DNA from: Sorex araneus
Lineage: Eukaryota; Chordata; Mammalia; Eulipotyphla; Soricidae
Length of the DNA stretch: 64,000 nt
Reading direction: 5' to 3'
Assembly (NCBI RefSeq): GCF_027595985.1
Contig: NC_073306.1
Span: 82,943,599 to 83,007,598 of the forward strand
In this document: piece by piece, positions 46,116 to 58,000 of the stretch
Position numbering within the stretch: position 1 is the stretch's first letter
How the letters are laid out: every line of letters starts with the position of its first letter
The notes under the pieces: generated by a model
Seen by the model: the letters and a program-made list of their open reading frames with translations, nothing else
Told to the model about the DNA's origin: nothing
Databases searched by the model: none
Position numbers and translations under genes: made by a program

Positions 46116-48096
46116 GAGTTCTGAACAGGCATATTTTAAAAATGAATCTCTGTAGTTGAGATTTCATGCTTCAGTATTCATGGCTCTGTAGTTTAGACAT
46201 ATACACATATTACAAGCAGGGGAAAATATGTTGCTGCTATAGTATAACTCTGATCATTTAAAAAATGCCAAGTGAGATAGCTCAAATGGTGAGTAGGGCG
46301 AAGCCCTGAGTTTGATCCCTGGTACCTCAAACCTCGCACTCCCCATCTTGGTGAGTGTAGGCCCTCTGACCCTCCAACTTCACCACCATCACCAGAGCTC
46401 TGCCAGGTGTGATCCTGATACCAGACGCCAAGAGAAAATATTGAAGGTACCTCATCTTCTCCCTCAGTAGCAACTGTCTCTAGGATAAAAGATGATTGGT
46501 GATTTCATTTGTTTTTATAAACTTTGGTGCTTTTCAGTATTTCTGCAGGTTCAAGTACTTCACTTACTACATCTACTACATCGCGAAAAATGAAAACTAA
46601 TGTTCTCAGTTGTGTGTTGACAAGATTGGAGTGATTAGCTAACATTCTTTGTGATTAGCATATCTCAAGATTTTTATGTCAGTGTTCTCAGCTCCTACCA
46701 TTGTCCTTCTCGCCTCCTCACCTTCCTGACCTTCTTTGAGCTACAGTGGGGTCTGTTTCCACATTCACCCATTCTCATCTGTCGGGATGTTTGTCTCCCC
46801 ACTTCTCTCATTCTCACACGGAAAAAGCAAGGCAACAGTGATCAGAGCATTAAGCATTGGGGGAGGGGTGGGAAGAATCCTCTGGAAGAGTTGTCCCCTC
46901 TTCCACCAGCAATCCAGTATCAGCAGCTCGATTCTTTTTCCTCTTTTGAAATTTCTCTTGAACCCACATTCCTCCTGCACCTTCACCCACAGCCCATCAC
47001 CATCCTAACTCTTTGCCAGAACTCCTGAAATTGCTTCTTAAAGCAGAGACCACAATCACTGACATGATCTGCAAGACCATGATCTGTAAGGTTCGACCTT
47101 GTTCTTACTTTCACATCCTCTTTAACTTAGCTTCATTATCTTGTGTCCTGACCAAGTGGTGTGATTTCTGTTCCTCTACTCTGCATAGCTCTTTCTGGTG
47201 TCACTCCTTTTCAGTGCCTTAGTTATTTTCTACTCAGATGTCAGATCATGGTCACTTTCTCAGGGGAATCTTCCTAGGCCCTCAGACTCCAGGTGAACAA
47301 AGACAGACCTCCAGAACTCACTCTGTTGCCATCTCCACACAATTTCTAGCTAGTGTTGTAAAACTCTCCGAGTACATATTGAAATGTTTAAGTTTGTCTC
47401 TGTCTTCTCAAAATTCACTGGAGAACTGCCTGAATTAGAGCACTCTGTCCCCTTGATCTGGTTCCTCCTATTACACCAATATTCATTTTCCCATCTTCTT
47501 TGGTTGTAGTCAAAGCACAAGAGCAAAAATGTTTCTTACCCTCACACTAGGATGGAACCTTGAGCATAGTCCTAGGCTAGACTATGTTATGGCCTCGTTT
47601 AATTACCTTAATATTGCCCCCAGACAGTATGAGATAATGTAGAAACATATATTCCCCTCCCCCACCCTCTCAACCCCTCACAGAGGCTGGAGGTGTGATC
47701 CAAGTAGTAGAGCACATGCAAAGCATGGGTGAGACCATGAGTTAAATTCTACCTCCACTCCCAGGAACATCAGGTGTGGTTCTGGAAGTTCATGAGCACC
47801 TGTCAAGTCCCCCTCCCACCTTCCCCACCCCCACAATCAAGTATCTCTGGTGGTAGATCCAGGGCCTTCCTGCATTCCCCATACTATGCAATGTCAAGGA
47901 TCAAATGTAGGGCCTCAAATGTAGGGTCTTTTTGTTTTGACTTATTATCGATAACAGGTTTATTTTTATTCTTATTTTCTTTCAGTATATTTAATATATC
48001 TTTTTCCTCTAGTTGCTTAAAAGATTTTTTACCACTCTAGGCATATGCTCTATCACCTGAGCTCTCTTCCTGACCATGCAATACATTTTTAATATA
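46116..48096. other. Intergenic sequence with old SINE traces
   Basis: Diverged forward SINE copies lie at 46262-46432 and 47690-47860. The remainder is anonymous. A 125-codon frame at 46651-47028 has no homology that I recognise. Confidence 0.45.
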
Positions 48097-48112
48097 TCAC
48101 ATGCTACCTTTA

Positions 48113-48754
48113 TTTTTTAAAATTTTTTTTATTAAATCACCATGTGAAAAGTTACAAAGATTTCAGGCTTAAATCTCAGACATACAATGCTCAAACACCC
48201 ATCCCTTCACCAGTGTCTGTGTTCCACCACCAAGAACCCCAGTATACCTCCCATCGCCCCCCGCCTATGTAGCTGATAATTTTCACTTTACTTTCTCTTT
48301 ACTTTGATTACATTCAATATTTCAACATAAAACTCACTATTATTATTTGGAATTTTCCCCCAAAATTGAACCTGCTGAAAAGACAGCATTTGATAATTTG
48401 TTTTCCCTTGCTGAGAATGAAGAGATGTGATTTTTGGATTTCTGTATTTTAGTAGCAAAGTCCAGGGAAATTTCTGCCAAACATTGCATCATTGCAAGCT
48501 CATACCTCTGTTTACTGGGCCTTATAAGATGGCGGTCGCCATGCTGCCATGCCGGAAAGGAAAAGCCGAGAGAGAAAAACCTTTCCCCTCCTGGGGCGGC
48601 ATGGGGCCATGGCTTAGTTCACAGTCTGGAGGCATTTCTGCAAAAAGGTGCTGGTGCTGAGAGTAGCTAGATGGCCCCTGGGATCATGGGCATTCAGCAA
48701 TGAAGGGGCCACACATGTGCGGCCGCCTAGATCACATCTGGGCATTGAGCGGCC
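48113..48754 (-). mobile_element. ~640-bp non-autonomous retroposon with L1-like 3' end
   Basis: 642-bp reverse copy with a perfect 16-bp duplication TCACATGCTACCTTTA (48097-48112 and 48755-48770). It is homologous to 13701-14338 over its length. The 5' module includes AAGATGGCGGTCGCCATG, a YY1-like site. Confidence 0.85.
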
Positions 48755-48770
48755 TCACATGCTACCTTTA

Positions 48771-49345
48771 AATAACATCACATTATTTCACATATGTGAG
48801 AATCAAGTACAATTTTTTTCCATTTGCTCTTCCTACTCTTTATGTCTTATTATCATACATTTTTCCTTTATGTATAAATGCAAATATATGAAACATGATA
48901 AATGTTTTGTTTAAATAATGCAACTGAAAAATAAGAAATGCTCTTGAACATTTACTGTTAATTTCTTTCTGTAGAGCCAAAGTTTTATTTAGTATCTTTT
49001 TTCTTCAACCCGAAAAGATTCTTGTTATATTTCTTATAGTGCATATCTGTTACAACAAATCATTAAATCTTTAATTTTGGAATAGTTGATATTTGTCTTT
49101 ATTTTGAGAGATTTTTCTGGATACAGAATTCTTGGTTATTCCATTGCCTTTTGTTTTGCCTCATTATTGATAAGTGGTTTTATTTTTTTTCTTATTTTAC
49201 TTTACTATATTTAAGGTATCTTCTTCCTCTAACTGCTTAAAAGATGTATTACCACTCTTTAGAATATCCCATTTCCATTCCATTTGAGTATGCGTGTGTG
49301 CATGTGTGTGCTCAAATACTTAGGTTTTTAGAGTTTCTTGAAAAC
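48771..49345. other. Anonymous AT-rich sequence
   Basis: Nothing coding. Possibly an old L1 3' trace near 49150-49260. Confidence 0.35.
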
Positions 49346-49355
49346 CTGACTCCAG

Positions 49356-49604
49356 CTGAAAGTAGATAAAGGACCAAATGTGATAGCCTCTTAGTATCTG
49401 TATTGTAAACCATAATGCCAAAAAGTAGAGAGAGAGTATGGGGAAAATTGTCTGCCATAGAGGCAGGGGGAAGGTTGGAGTTGGGGGGGTGGTACTGAGG
49501 ACATTGGTGTTGGAAAATGTGCACTGGTTGAGGGATGGGTGTTCGATTCAATCATTGTATGACTGAATATCTCACAGTGATTCAATTAAAAAAATTTTTT
49601 TAAT
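49356..49604 (+). mobile_element. L1-like 3' end copy
   Basis: Forward copy (GAAAATGTGCACTGGTTGAG, CTCACAGTGATTCAATTAAA) with CTGACTCCAG at 49346-49355 and 49605-49614. Confidence 0.75.
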
Positions 49605-49614
49605 CTGACTCCAG

Positions 49615-49782
49615 GGGTTGGAGCAATAATACAGCCAACAGGGCACTTGCCTGCACTTGCTGAACTGAGTTCAATCCTTGACACCACTTAAGACTTCCTG
49701 AGTTCCACCAAGAGTGATCCCTGAGCATAGAGCCAGGAATAAGACCTGAGCACCTCCAGATGTGGCTCTCAAATCAAACCAA
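49615..49782 (+). repeat. Type A SINE, older
   Basis: Forward copy (GGGTTGGAGCAATAATACAG to GTGGCTCTCAAATCAAACC). Confidence 0.7.
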
Positions 49783-50093
49783 AATAAAAGGAAAACGGTA
49801 AAAAATAAAAGCTTTCCCTTTGAGGTTATGCACAGACAAGGGTGTCTACTTCTTCCATTATGATTCAGTATAGTACTGGATATCCTAGCTACATCAATCA
49901 GGCAAGAATAAAAAGGGATCTAATTTGGAGAGGAAGTCAAACTGTCAGCTTGAAAATGGCATGATAATATATGTAGAGAGGTCCAAGGAGTCTATTAAAA
50001 ACTTTTTAGGGACAATAAATACAGAAAAGTAGCATGCTACAAAATCAATATATAATAATTTGTTACAATTCTATACAGAAATAGTGAGCTAGA

Positions 50094-50272
50094 TGGGGCT
50101 GGAGTGATAGCACAGTGGGTAGGGCATTTGCTTTGCATGCGCCCGACCAGAGTTCGATTCTCAGCATCCCATACGGTCCCCCAGCACTGTCAGGAGTAAT
50201 TCCTGAGCTCAGAGCCAAGAGTAAGAGTAACCCCTGTGCACTGCTGGGTGTGACCCAAAAAAGGAAAAAAAA
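50094..50272 (+). repeat. Type A SINE
   Basis: Forward full copy with a perfect 17-bp duplication AGAAATAGTGAGCTAGA (50077-50093 and 50273-50289). Confidence 0.92.
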
Positions 50273-50317
50273 AGAAATAGTGAGCTAGAAAAGTATTTTT
50301 AGAACTACCCCACTCAA

Positions 50318-50483
50318 ATGTCCCTCTTGGAGAGCCCAGCAAACTATATCCTGACTGCATGGCAGAACCTGGCAAGCTACCCGTAGCATATTCAATATGC
50401 CAAAACAGTAACAACAAATCTCACAATGGAAACATTACTGGTGCCCGCTTGAGCAAAATCAATAAACAACAGAACAACAGTGC
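50318..50483 (+). repeat. Type B SINE, tail part
   Basis: Forward headless copy (TTGGAGAGCCCAGCAAAC to AACAACAGAACAACAGTG). Confidence 0.8.
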
Positions 50484-50734
50484 TAATAGGGCTAACTCAA
50501 CTCAAAATAGAGACCAAAACAATCAAGTACTTAGGAATCAACATAACAAAAGAGATGAAAGACTCCGAGAGCTATGCCATTTAATAAAAGAAATAGAAGA
50601 GGAATGTAGAAAGTGGAAAAATATTCTATGTTCATAGATTAGAAGATTCAATGTCATCAAAATAACCATCTTACCTAAATTGTTATATAGATTTAAAGCA
50701 AACACCACCAAAATTCAAATGATATTATTTCTAT

Positions 50735-50895
50735 TGTTTGTTTTGGGGACCACACCTTTTGTGCTCAGGGTTGTTCCTGATTCTGTGCTCAGATATCACT
50801 CCTCAGGGGACCATATATGGTGCCAAAGATTGAACCCCAGTCAGCCGCATGCAAGGTAATGCCTTACCTGCTGCACTCTCTCTCCAGCTTTCTGT
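50735..50895 (-). repeat. Type A SINE, older
   Basis: Reverse copy (GGGACCACACCTTTTGTGC to CTCTCTCTCCAGC). Confidence 0.7.
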
Positions 50896-52209
50896 GACAT
50901 TCTTCAAGGAGGGATTAGAATATAACTAATAAAATTTGTATTGAATCACCGAGCACTGCGACTAGTCAAAGTCATATTGAGAATTAAAAATTGGGTGATA
51001 TTGGATTAACTGACTTTCCATAAAGAAAACTTGAAGCTCAGGTAGCCTTATTGCTAATTCTACTAAATATTTTGAAAACAAATGCAAAACTATATAAGCA
51101 ACTACAAATATTTGTAAAAGACGATATAGTTTGCAAGTTATTTTATGAAGCAAGTGTAACTTTTATGATACGTATTGCCCTTGACTCTAAGAACTTACGT
51201 ACTTTGGGCTGGAGTGGTAGTACAGCTTGTAGGGTGCTTACATTGCCTTTAGCTTACCCAGGTTCAATCCTTGGCACCGGATATGAGTACAAAAAAATCG
51301 TAGGTACTTCTTTGCAGAGTTTTAGTAATTTTGTGCCTTTCGTGTTTGTTTTTCTAAATGTATAAATGAGACTCTCCAGGAAACTGCTTCTCTAGAACCG
51401 ATTGGTTTTTGTGGGTATACCACTATAGGTGGGTGTTTGCGGTATAACATTAGTGGGTAGTTGTTTACAATTTTTTTCAGAAGATTAAGAAAAACAACAA
51501 CCTATTATTATTTAAATCTTTTGAATTTGATGTAGTCCCATTGTTTTATTTTCATTTCTGTTACCTTGCCAATGTAATCATATCATTGAAAATACCTTTG
51601 AGTTTAGAAGTGAGAGAAGTGAGGCATCCTGTATATATCTAATCTACTAGAGTAAACATTCCTTAAGTAAGGGACCCAAACAACAGTAATTAAATTTGAA
51701 AAGGTGTTACTCAAAGAGACTAGCTGGGGGTTGGGAGGGAATCTGAAGTTGTTAGTAGAAGGATACAGACAATGAAGATGGGACTGAAGTGGGAACATTG
51801 CATGCCTGAGCTCTTTTGTCAAATTCTTTATAAATCACAGCGTCTAAATTTTTTTTAAAAAGTAAACTAAATAATATCAATGGCATAAGACATCTTACAT
51901 TGAAATTTGCTTGTGATCATGTTTTTCATATCAATTTAGAATCAATGAGTTACTCAATATTCTTAAATAAAATAAAATAATTGCACAAGATCCTCTAACA
52001 AAATTGCAACATTGAAATAGCATAAATTTATGGCATTTACTATGGTATCCATAGGAAGAAAGTTGAAGTTCAAAGATTAAGTCCCAGGAAAAAAGAATCA
52101 GACTCTTGAGAATATATAAAAATAAAGTTTTCAACCAAACTACTTTTGACATTAAGGTCCTGGAATGCTTCACACACACCTTTTATATATCTCACATTTG
52201 TGTGTGTTT
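50896..52209. other. Anonymous sequence with SINE trace
   Basis: A forward SINE head (GGGCTGGAGTGGTAGTACAG) is at 51207-51290. 51650-51860 is a diverged L1-like 3' end. No gene. Confidence 0.4.
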
Positions 52210-52370
52210 GTTTTGGGGCCACTCACAGAGCTTCACAGGGTTTACTTTTGAGAGATCACTTTCCATCAGTGCTTAGGGACTCAATTATATGCAGTGGCAG
52301 GGATCAAACTGGGGTTGGCTACATGCAAGGCAAGTGCCTTAACTCCTGTACTTTCTTCCCAAGGCTTATA
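52210..52370 (-). repeat. Old type A SINE
   Basis: Reverse degraded copy (TTGGGGCCACTCACAGAGC to GTACTTTCTTCCC). Confidence 0.5.
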
Positions 52371-52690
52371 GCTTTTGTCTCATATCAAGGCCTTTAATCA
52401 GTTTTTATGTATAGTGTTCAAAGTGATTTTTCTTTTAGTTCTGTTTTTTTCATGTAGCAGTTCAATTTTTCCACCACCATTTGTTGGAAAGGCTTTCTTT
52501 TCTCTGTAGTAAAGTTTTGTCTTTATCAAAGACCAGATGTTATTTCATATATCTAAGGATCTATTGTTGAACTCTGTTCCATTTTATTGGTTCCTATTTG
52601 GATTTTTGTTCCAAATCACATCATTTTAATTATTACTGCATTGGAATTTATGTTGAAGTAGGAGAGCACAACACTTATAGTTTCTTCATG
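52371..52690 (-). mobile_element. Old L1 ORF2 fragment
   Basis: Reverse ORF2 text (CCACCACCATTTGTTGGAAA, ATTGTTGAACTCTGTTCC) matching the 21.2-21.4 kb part of the young L1. Confidence 0.65.
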
Positions 52691-52762
52691 AAAATTGTCC
52701 TTTTTTCCTCCCTCCCTTTCTCCCTCCCTTCTTTTTCTTTCCTTTCCCTTTCTTTCTGTCTT

Positions 52763-52957
52763 TCTTTCTTTGTTTTTTTTGTTTTTGTTTTTGCTTTTTG
52801 GGTCACACCTGGAATTGAACAGGGGTTACTCCTGGCTCATACACTCAGAAATTACTCCTGGCGGTGCTCAGGGGACCATATGGGATGCTGGGAATCAAAC
52901 CCGGGTTGGCTGTGTGCAAGGCAAATGCCCTACCAGCTGTGCTATTGCTCCAGCCCT
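52763..52957 (-). repeat. Type A SINE in a CTTT-rich tract
   Basis: Reverse copy with GGGTCACACCTGGAATTG and TATTGCTCCAGCCC, bounded by (CTTT)n on both sides. Confidence 0.88.
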
Positions 52958-52989
52958 TTTCTTTCTTTCTTCCTTTCTTTATTTTCTCT

Positions 52990-53130
52990 GTCTCTCTCCC
53001 AGCAGTTCTCAGAGCTTACTCTTTACTCTGTGCTCATGATTCATTCCAGGAGGTGCTGGAGGATCATATGTGGTACCAGGAAATCAAGCAGCATACAAGG
53101 CAAGCATCTACCTGCTGTACTTTCATTCCA
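52990..53130 (-). repeat. Old type A SINE
   Basis: Reverse degraded copy (CAGCAGTTCTCAGAGCTTAC). Confidence 0.45.
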
Positions 53131-54900
53131 CCACTGGTGTTTTTGAAAATTCAGATTAGGCTTATTAATTTAACTATTTGATGACAAAGCTGACATGAAG
53201 CATAAAGTTATTTTGATCACATCTTTTATTTTCTGTCCAGTTATTACATAATTTATAGTCTAAAAAAACCCCTTATCAGTTTTACAAAAGTTCCTATCCT
53301 TTTAGTAAAGCTAAAATTTGCTTTTATTCAAATATACTACCGAAGGAAAGGAAGGAAAGGTGGGGGAGTTTTTTTTTTGTGTGTGTGTGTGTGTGTGTAT
53401 GTGTGTGTGTGTGTGTCTGTCTTTAAGGTGCCCTTAAAAGGTCACTACTTTCTATCTGACAGATTGCTAAGAGTGGTCTGGTTCAGCTGGAGACATGCCT
53501 ACAATATGTTGGTTACCAACAAGATAATGCTATCCCCAGTAGGTGAAGAAAATGTAGTCTTATCACATAGAGAATGCATATATGCTGCACATCAACATAA
53601 ATAGAGTATATGGGTTGGTGGTGATTAGAATTCTTAAAAGACCATTTTGATGACGAATGAAAATATTTGAAAACCTGGATCCAGAGCTTTTCACAATATC
53701 TAAGAAAATAAAAGAATTTCATTAGTGTGAGATTAAAATGATTGGATTTCTACTTTCTTCCAAGAAAGAATTATCTTCCAATAAAGATTATTCATAAATG
53801 ATAGTCAGAGAGAAAACGCAGAAAGGAAGGAAAGAATAGAAGTAATGGTGATTATGAAAAAACACCAGGACAAAAGCACAGAAAGTGAAACAACATGATC
53901 ACTGGGCCCTCCTTGACTGGAGAGTAGAGAGAGATTGGAGCGGTGGGGGGGGGGGGAGGCAGGAGAGGGAGAGTCAGCTTTGCTTTGGAAGACCTGTGAA
54001 TTTAACAGTCTGCCTTACTTAAACCTTGGTCAGGATGGCCTGTATTTTAAAGATAGCTTCAGATGAACACCCTCAAGCTAGGCTTCACCATCCTCATCTT
54101 TATCACCTGGGATCCTTTGCTTTTGAGATCTTAGTTGACCATTGGGCTTTTCTGCTTCCTCTCTTCTTATGCTTTAAGTTCCATCTCAGATTTGGCTCAC
54201 ACTTAACTGAATAAACTAGACTCCCAGGTCTGCAGCCTTGCTCTGTGTTCAGGTTATTGTATGCTTTCCAGAACTCGTGAGTAATAAAGATTTTCCACCC
54301 TCTGAGTCACAAAGTTTCCTCAAGGTTATTTCTGGGGACTTCTTGCAATCATAACAAGAACTACAAGAGCCAGTCAGGCAGTAGCACTAGTAATTTAAAG
54401 GCTGTAACCAGCACAGAAGAAGTTCACATCTTACACGTTTATCTTCCGTGCACAGATTTGCTGGGTTTTAGGGTAAACTTCTCTTGTGAAACAGCAAAAT
54501 TCTATTTTTCCTCTTTAGCAGCTTCATGACAATTTATGTAAAGATATGTATGGATTTTGCATCTGTTCTGATGCTTGGATCTGGTATGACTCCTTCCCAA
54601 AACACCACACTCCCTGAGGTAAATCTATCTTAGCAGACTCATGTGGAATCAGAGAATATGTCAATTCAAGATGATGACGGTGTTTTCCCTTTGAAGAATG
54701 GAGTGAAAGCAATTTGAATGCCTGCAGACCCACAGCCAGGAAGTTTCAGGAAATTCAAGAACAGCTCTGAGTCATTTGTCCTGAGAGATCAGAGCTATTG
54801 GAATATGCTCACCAACATCTGAAAACACATCCTGGCTGGGATCAGAACACCAACACCACTGAGAAGGCATCCATATGCATCTTCATAGAACCGGCAGCTA
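53131..54900. other. FCRL upstream intergenic sequence
   Basis: A (TG)n tract lies at 53379-53418. No exon is recognised. The last 200 bases before the EICE are probably promoter or 5' UTR. Confidence 0.4.
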
Positions 54901-54910
54901 AATACAATAA

Positions 54911-54920
54911 TTTCACTTCC
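54911..54920 (-). promoter_or_regulatory. Ets-IRF composite element (EICE) upstream of the FCRL gene
   Basis: The minus strand reads GGAAGTGAAA, an exact match to the PU.1-IRF4/IRF8 consensus GGAANNGAAA. It lies 110 bp upstream of the FCRL ATG. Such elements drive B-cell and myeloid genes, which fits the expected expression. Binding is inferred. Confidence 0.5.
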
Positions 54921-55029
54921 CCTTTTCTAGTTTTGAAGATACTACCCTCCTACCCTTCTTTGCAGATGGGAGATAAACCTGACTTTTGGTGAAACAGACT
55001 TTCTCTGCCCTCAGTCAGGCCTGGACTCC

Positions 55030-55060
55030 ATGCTTCTGTGGCTTCTGCTGCTGATTTTGA
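55030..55060 (+). CDS. FCRL3: FCRL exon 1 (signal peptide start)
   Basis: Thirty-one nt encode MLLWLLLLIL plus one base, then the donor GTGAGTAA. It is the typical FCRL/FCGR-type split signal peptide. Confidence 0.88.
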
Positions 55061-58000
55061 GTGAGTAAATGAATCCAGATGGGGCAGGGTAGCTTTAGTT
55101 CCTAATGTAAGCCAGAGGGGAAAGACAAGGGTTTTTTGTTTCCATTTCGGGGGTAGAAATGGCAGGATATGGGAAATGCGCTCAGCCAGTTGTCAGGAAA
55201 GTTAAGCGTTTCTGAATACAACTCTCAGAGCAAGTCAAGTAGGTTGCCTTTGCTTTCTCATCCATTTAGTGACATTTTTCATACAAACGTTCACTTATAA
55301 GACTTGGAAGAATGAGGAAATACCTGAGAAATACAACTTGTGTGCTGAGATTTATAAGTCAACATTTAACCAGAGACTGAAAATGTGGGAGGAACAATGG
55401 CCTGAAAATGCTGGGAGTATAAACTTTCTCTATGTCCTTCTGGCCTTTGCACTGCGAGTTTAAGCTAGGAAAGTGGGGTAGGAGGATGAAGCATTAACTG
55501 TTAAGTTTGCAATAGTCAAAACCAGGATATGGGCACAAGTCATGATGTGACTTGATAAAACAAATTTCATGATAAAATAAGTCTCAGGCCTTTCGCTTGC
55601 TTGGGGTTCTAGATTTTATATATGGAAATAAAGAAATGTGAAGGAAAAATTAAAGAAGTGTTTGTAGATAGGTTGTTGGAAAATTTCAGAGAGTATATCA
55701 TTTAAAAGGTTAATAAGACATTCCTCTGTGCTAATCTTTTAGCACAAGTCCTGGTGTGTTTTGATAAAACAAATTTTATGATAAAATAAATCTCGGGTGG
55801 AGCGATAGCACAGCGGGTAGGGTGTTTGCCTTGCACGCAGCCAACCTGGGTTCGATTCCTCTGTCCCACTTGGAGAGCCCGGCAAGCTACTGAGAGTATC
55901 CCGCAGAGCCTGGCAAGCTATTCATGTGTATTCAATGAATGGCATATTCAATATGCCCATGGCGTATTCAATATGCCAAAAACAGTAACAAGTCTCACAG
56001 TGGAGATGTTACTGGTGCCTGCTTGAGCAAATCGATGAACAACAGGAGGACAGTGCTAAAATAAATCTCAGACTTTTCATTTGCTTGGGGTTCTGGATTT
56101 AATATATGGGAACAAAGGAATGCAAAAGAAAAACTAAAGAAGTGTTTGTAGATAGGTTGTTGGAAAATTTCAGAGAGAGTATATCATTTAAAAGGTTTAT
56201 AAGACGTTGCTCTGTGCTAATTTTTTTGTCTTGTCCTTTCTCCTACAGCTCCAGGAAGAGAGCAGTCAGGTCAGTTTTCTTCTCTCTGTTCCTCCATGTC
56301 ACTGAGTATCGACCCTTTCAGATGGCATAGTCTCCCTCTCCCCTTTTTATCTTATTAAACCACTATGAATTGCAAGGTTATAAGAATGTTTATGATTGAG
56401 TTTCAGTTATACTTTCTACTCCCCCATTATTCTAGTGTTCCCTTCCCTTATCGCCCCAACCCTGCCCCAGTGGCAATCTTCCTACTAAAGACCAGTTCTC
56501 CATCTCTTCAATTCTTTTGCCATTGGGCATTTAATATTCCCCTACAACATTTCTTTATATCCCATGAGAGAGATCACTCTGAGTCTGTTCCTCTGAGGTT
56601 GCATAGTCTTGCCTGTAAGCCAGGGCTGTAGGAATATGTCAGCCTCCGTGGTACTTGAACTCTCCAAACTAGTGCTTGAGTTGCAGTCCTGCCTTTGACT
56701 TATGGAATCTTTGATTCTTTCTTCATTATTGGGGTGCCTCAAATGTTTAGAGAAAAAAGACATTTGCAGAGGAAAAGAAAGAGGAAGAAGGCTAAGACTG
56801 AGAGAACCTCAGATCTTAACTCCTCTATTTTCTTTTCTTTTTGGGTCACACCTAGCGATGCTTAAGGGTTATTCCTGGCTCTGCACTCAGGAATTACTCC
56901 TGGCCATGCTCAGGGGATCATGTGGGATGCCAGGGATCGAACTGCATGCAACTGTTGGCTGCAAGCTGGGCCCTACCTGCTATACTGTCTCTTTGGCCCC
57001 CAAATTCTTCTATTTTCTAAGAACCCCTTCCTTTGAATGTCCAATAGTGCCACTGTCAAGGGACATAAAAATAGCTCCCCATTCCAGGGGAAACTGTTGC
57101 GGACAAATCTTTATATGTCTCTAAAAGGAGATCATGTTTCGGTTATGTTTCAACTTCTAGTCCTATCAGTTAATTGAAAATTTTCATATGCAGATATGAT
57201 TTATCAAGGAGTTCATACCACCTCATTCAGTCTTTTGTATGTCTTGATTTTAATTTTGACAATGTTAGAAAAAAAAGTTGCCACACTTATAGAATATCAA
57301 ATCAAGCAAGGCTTCAAAATAATGAAAAAAATTTTAAATCACATTCATTAAATATTAACCAGGTTTTCCTATAATAGAAAATTTCTCTGAGTTATCTGCA
57401 TTCTTGGGCACAACTTTAATTGAAAGTATAAACAGATAAAAACATTTTATGGTCAGTTGACCTTTAAAAGTCCTTACAATCTCCCGGGCGTTTTAGAGCC
57501 TACACAGGAGCTTTAGTCATATGACACTCATACCTGCAGTCTAGGCAAAGGACAATGAAGAGCAGATTCTATCCCAGCCATTTCCCGTAGATGTTCTGGT
57601 ACGTATCTAACCTGGTTTTAATAGGAATCAGTACTGGAACATTCCCACTGAAGATCAGGCCAATCCCATATTCCATCCATTCTTCATTCACTTTCATCTT
57701 TCTACTTCCTGTTCAGGAATAGTTCCAAAAGCTTTTATTTTCCTGAATCCTCCATGGTCTCCAGTCTTCAACAAAGAAAAGATGATACTCACCTGCAAGG
57801 ATGTACATTCTCCAGGCCAAGGAGATGTATTATGGTACAAGGAAGAGACGTTCTGGAAAAGAGGCTCTGAAGAGATTCAAGTTAAAAAGTCTGGATCTTA
57901 CAAATGCAAGACACGGGCATCTTCTCTCAGTGACCCTGTGCATGTGGAATTTCTATCTGGTGAGACAAGAAAGTAGAAGTCAACAAAATCAAGCTATTGG

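Larger units (their letters stand above)
49800..50734 (+). mobile_element. Old L1 ORF2 fragment, interrupted by SINEs
   Basis: 49810-50093, 50273-50317 and 50484-50734 carry forward ORF2 text, including AAGTACTTAGGAATCAACAT and TGGAAAAATATTCTATG. Stops are frequent. Confidence 0.7.

Noticed and set aside
46651-47028. 125-codon open frame
   Set aside because: No recognisable domain and no flanking exon structure.
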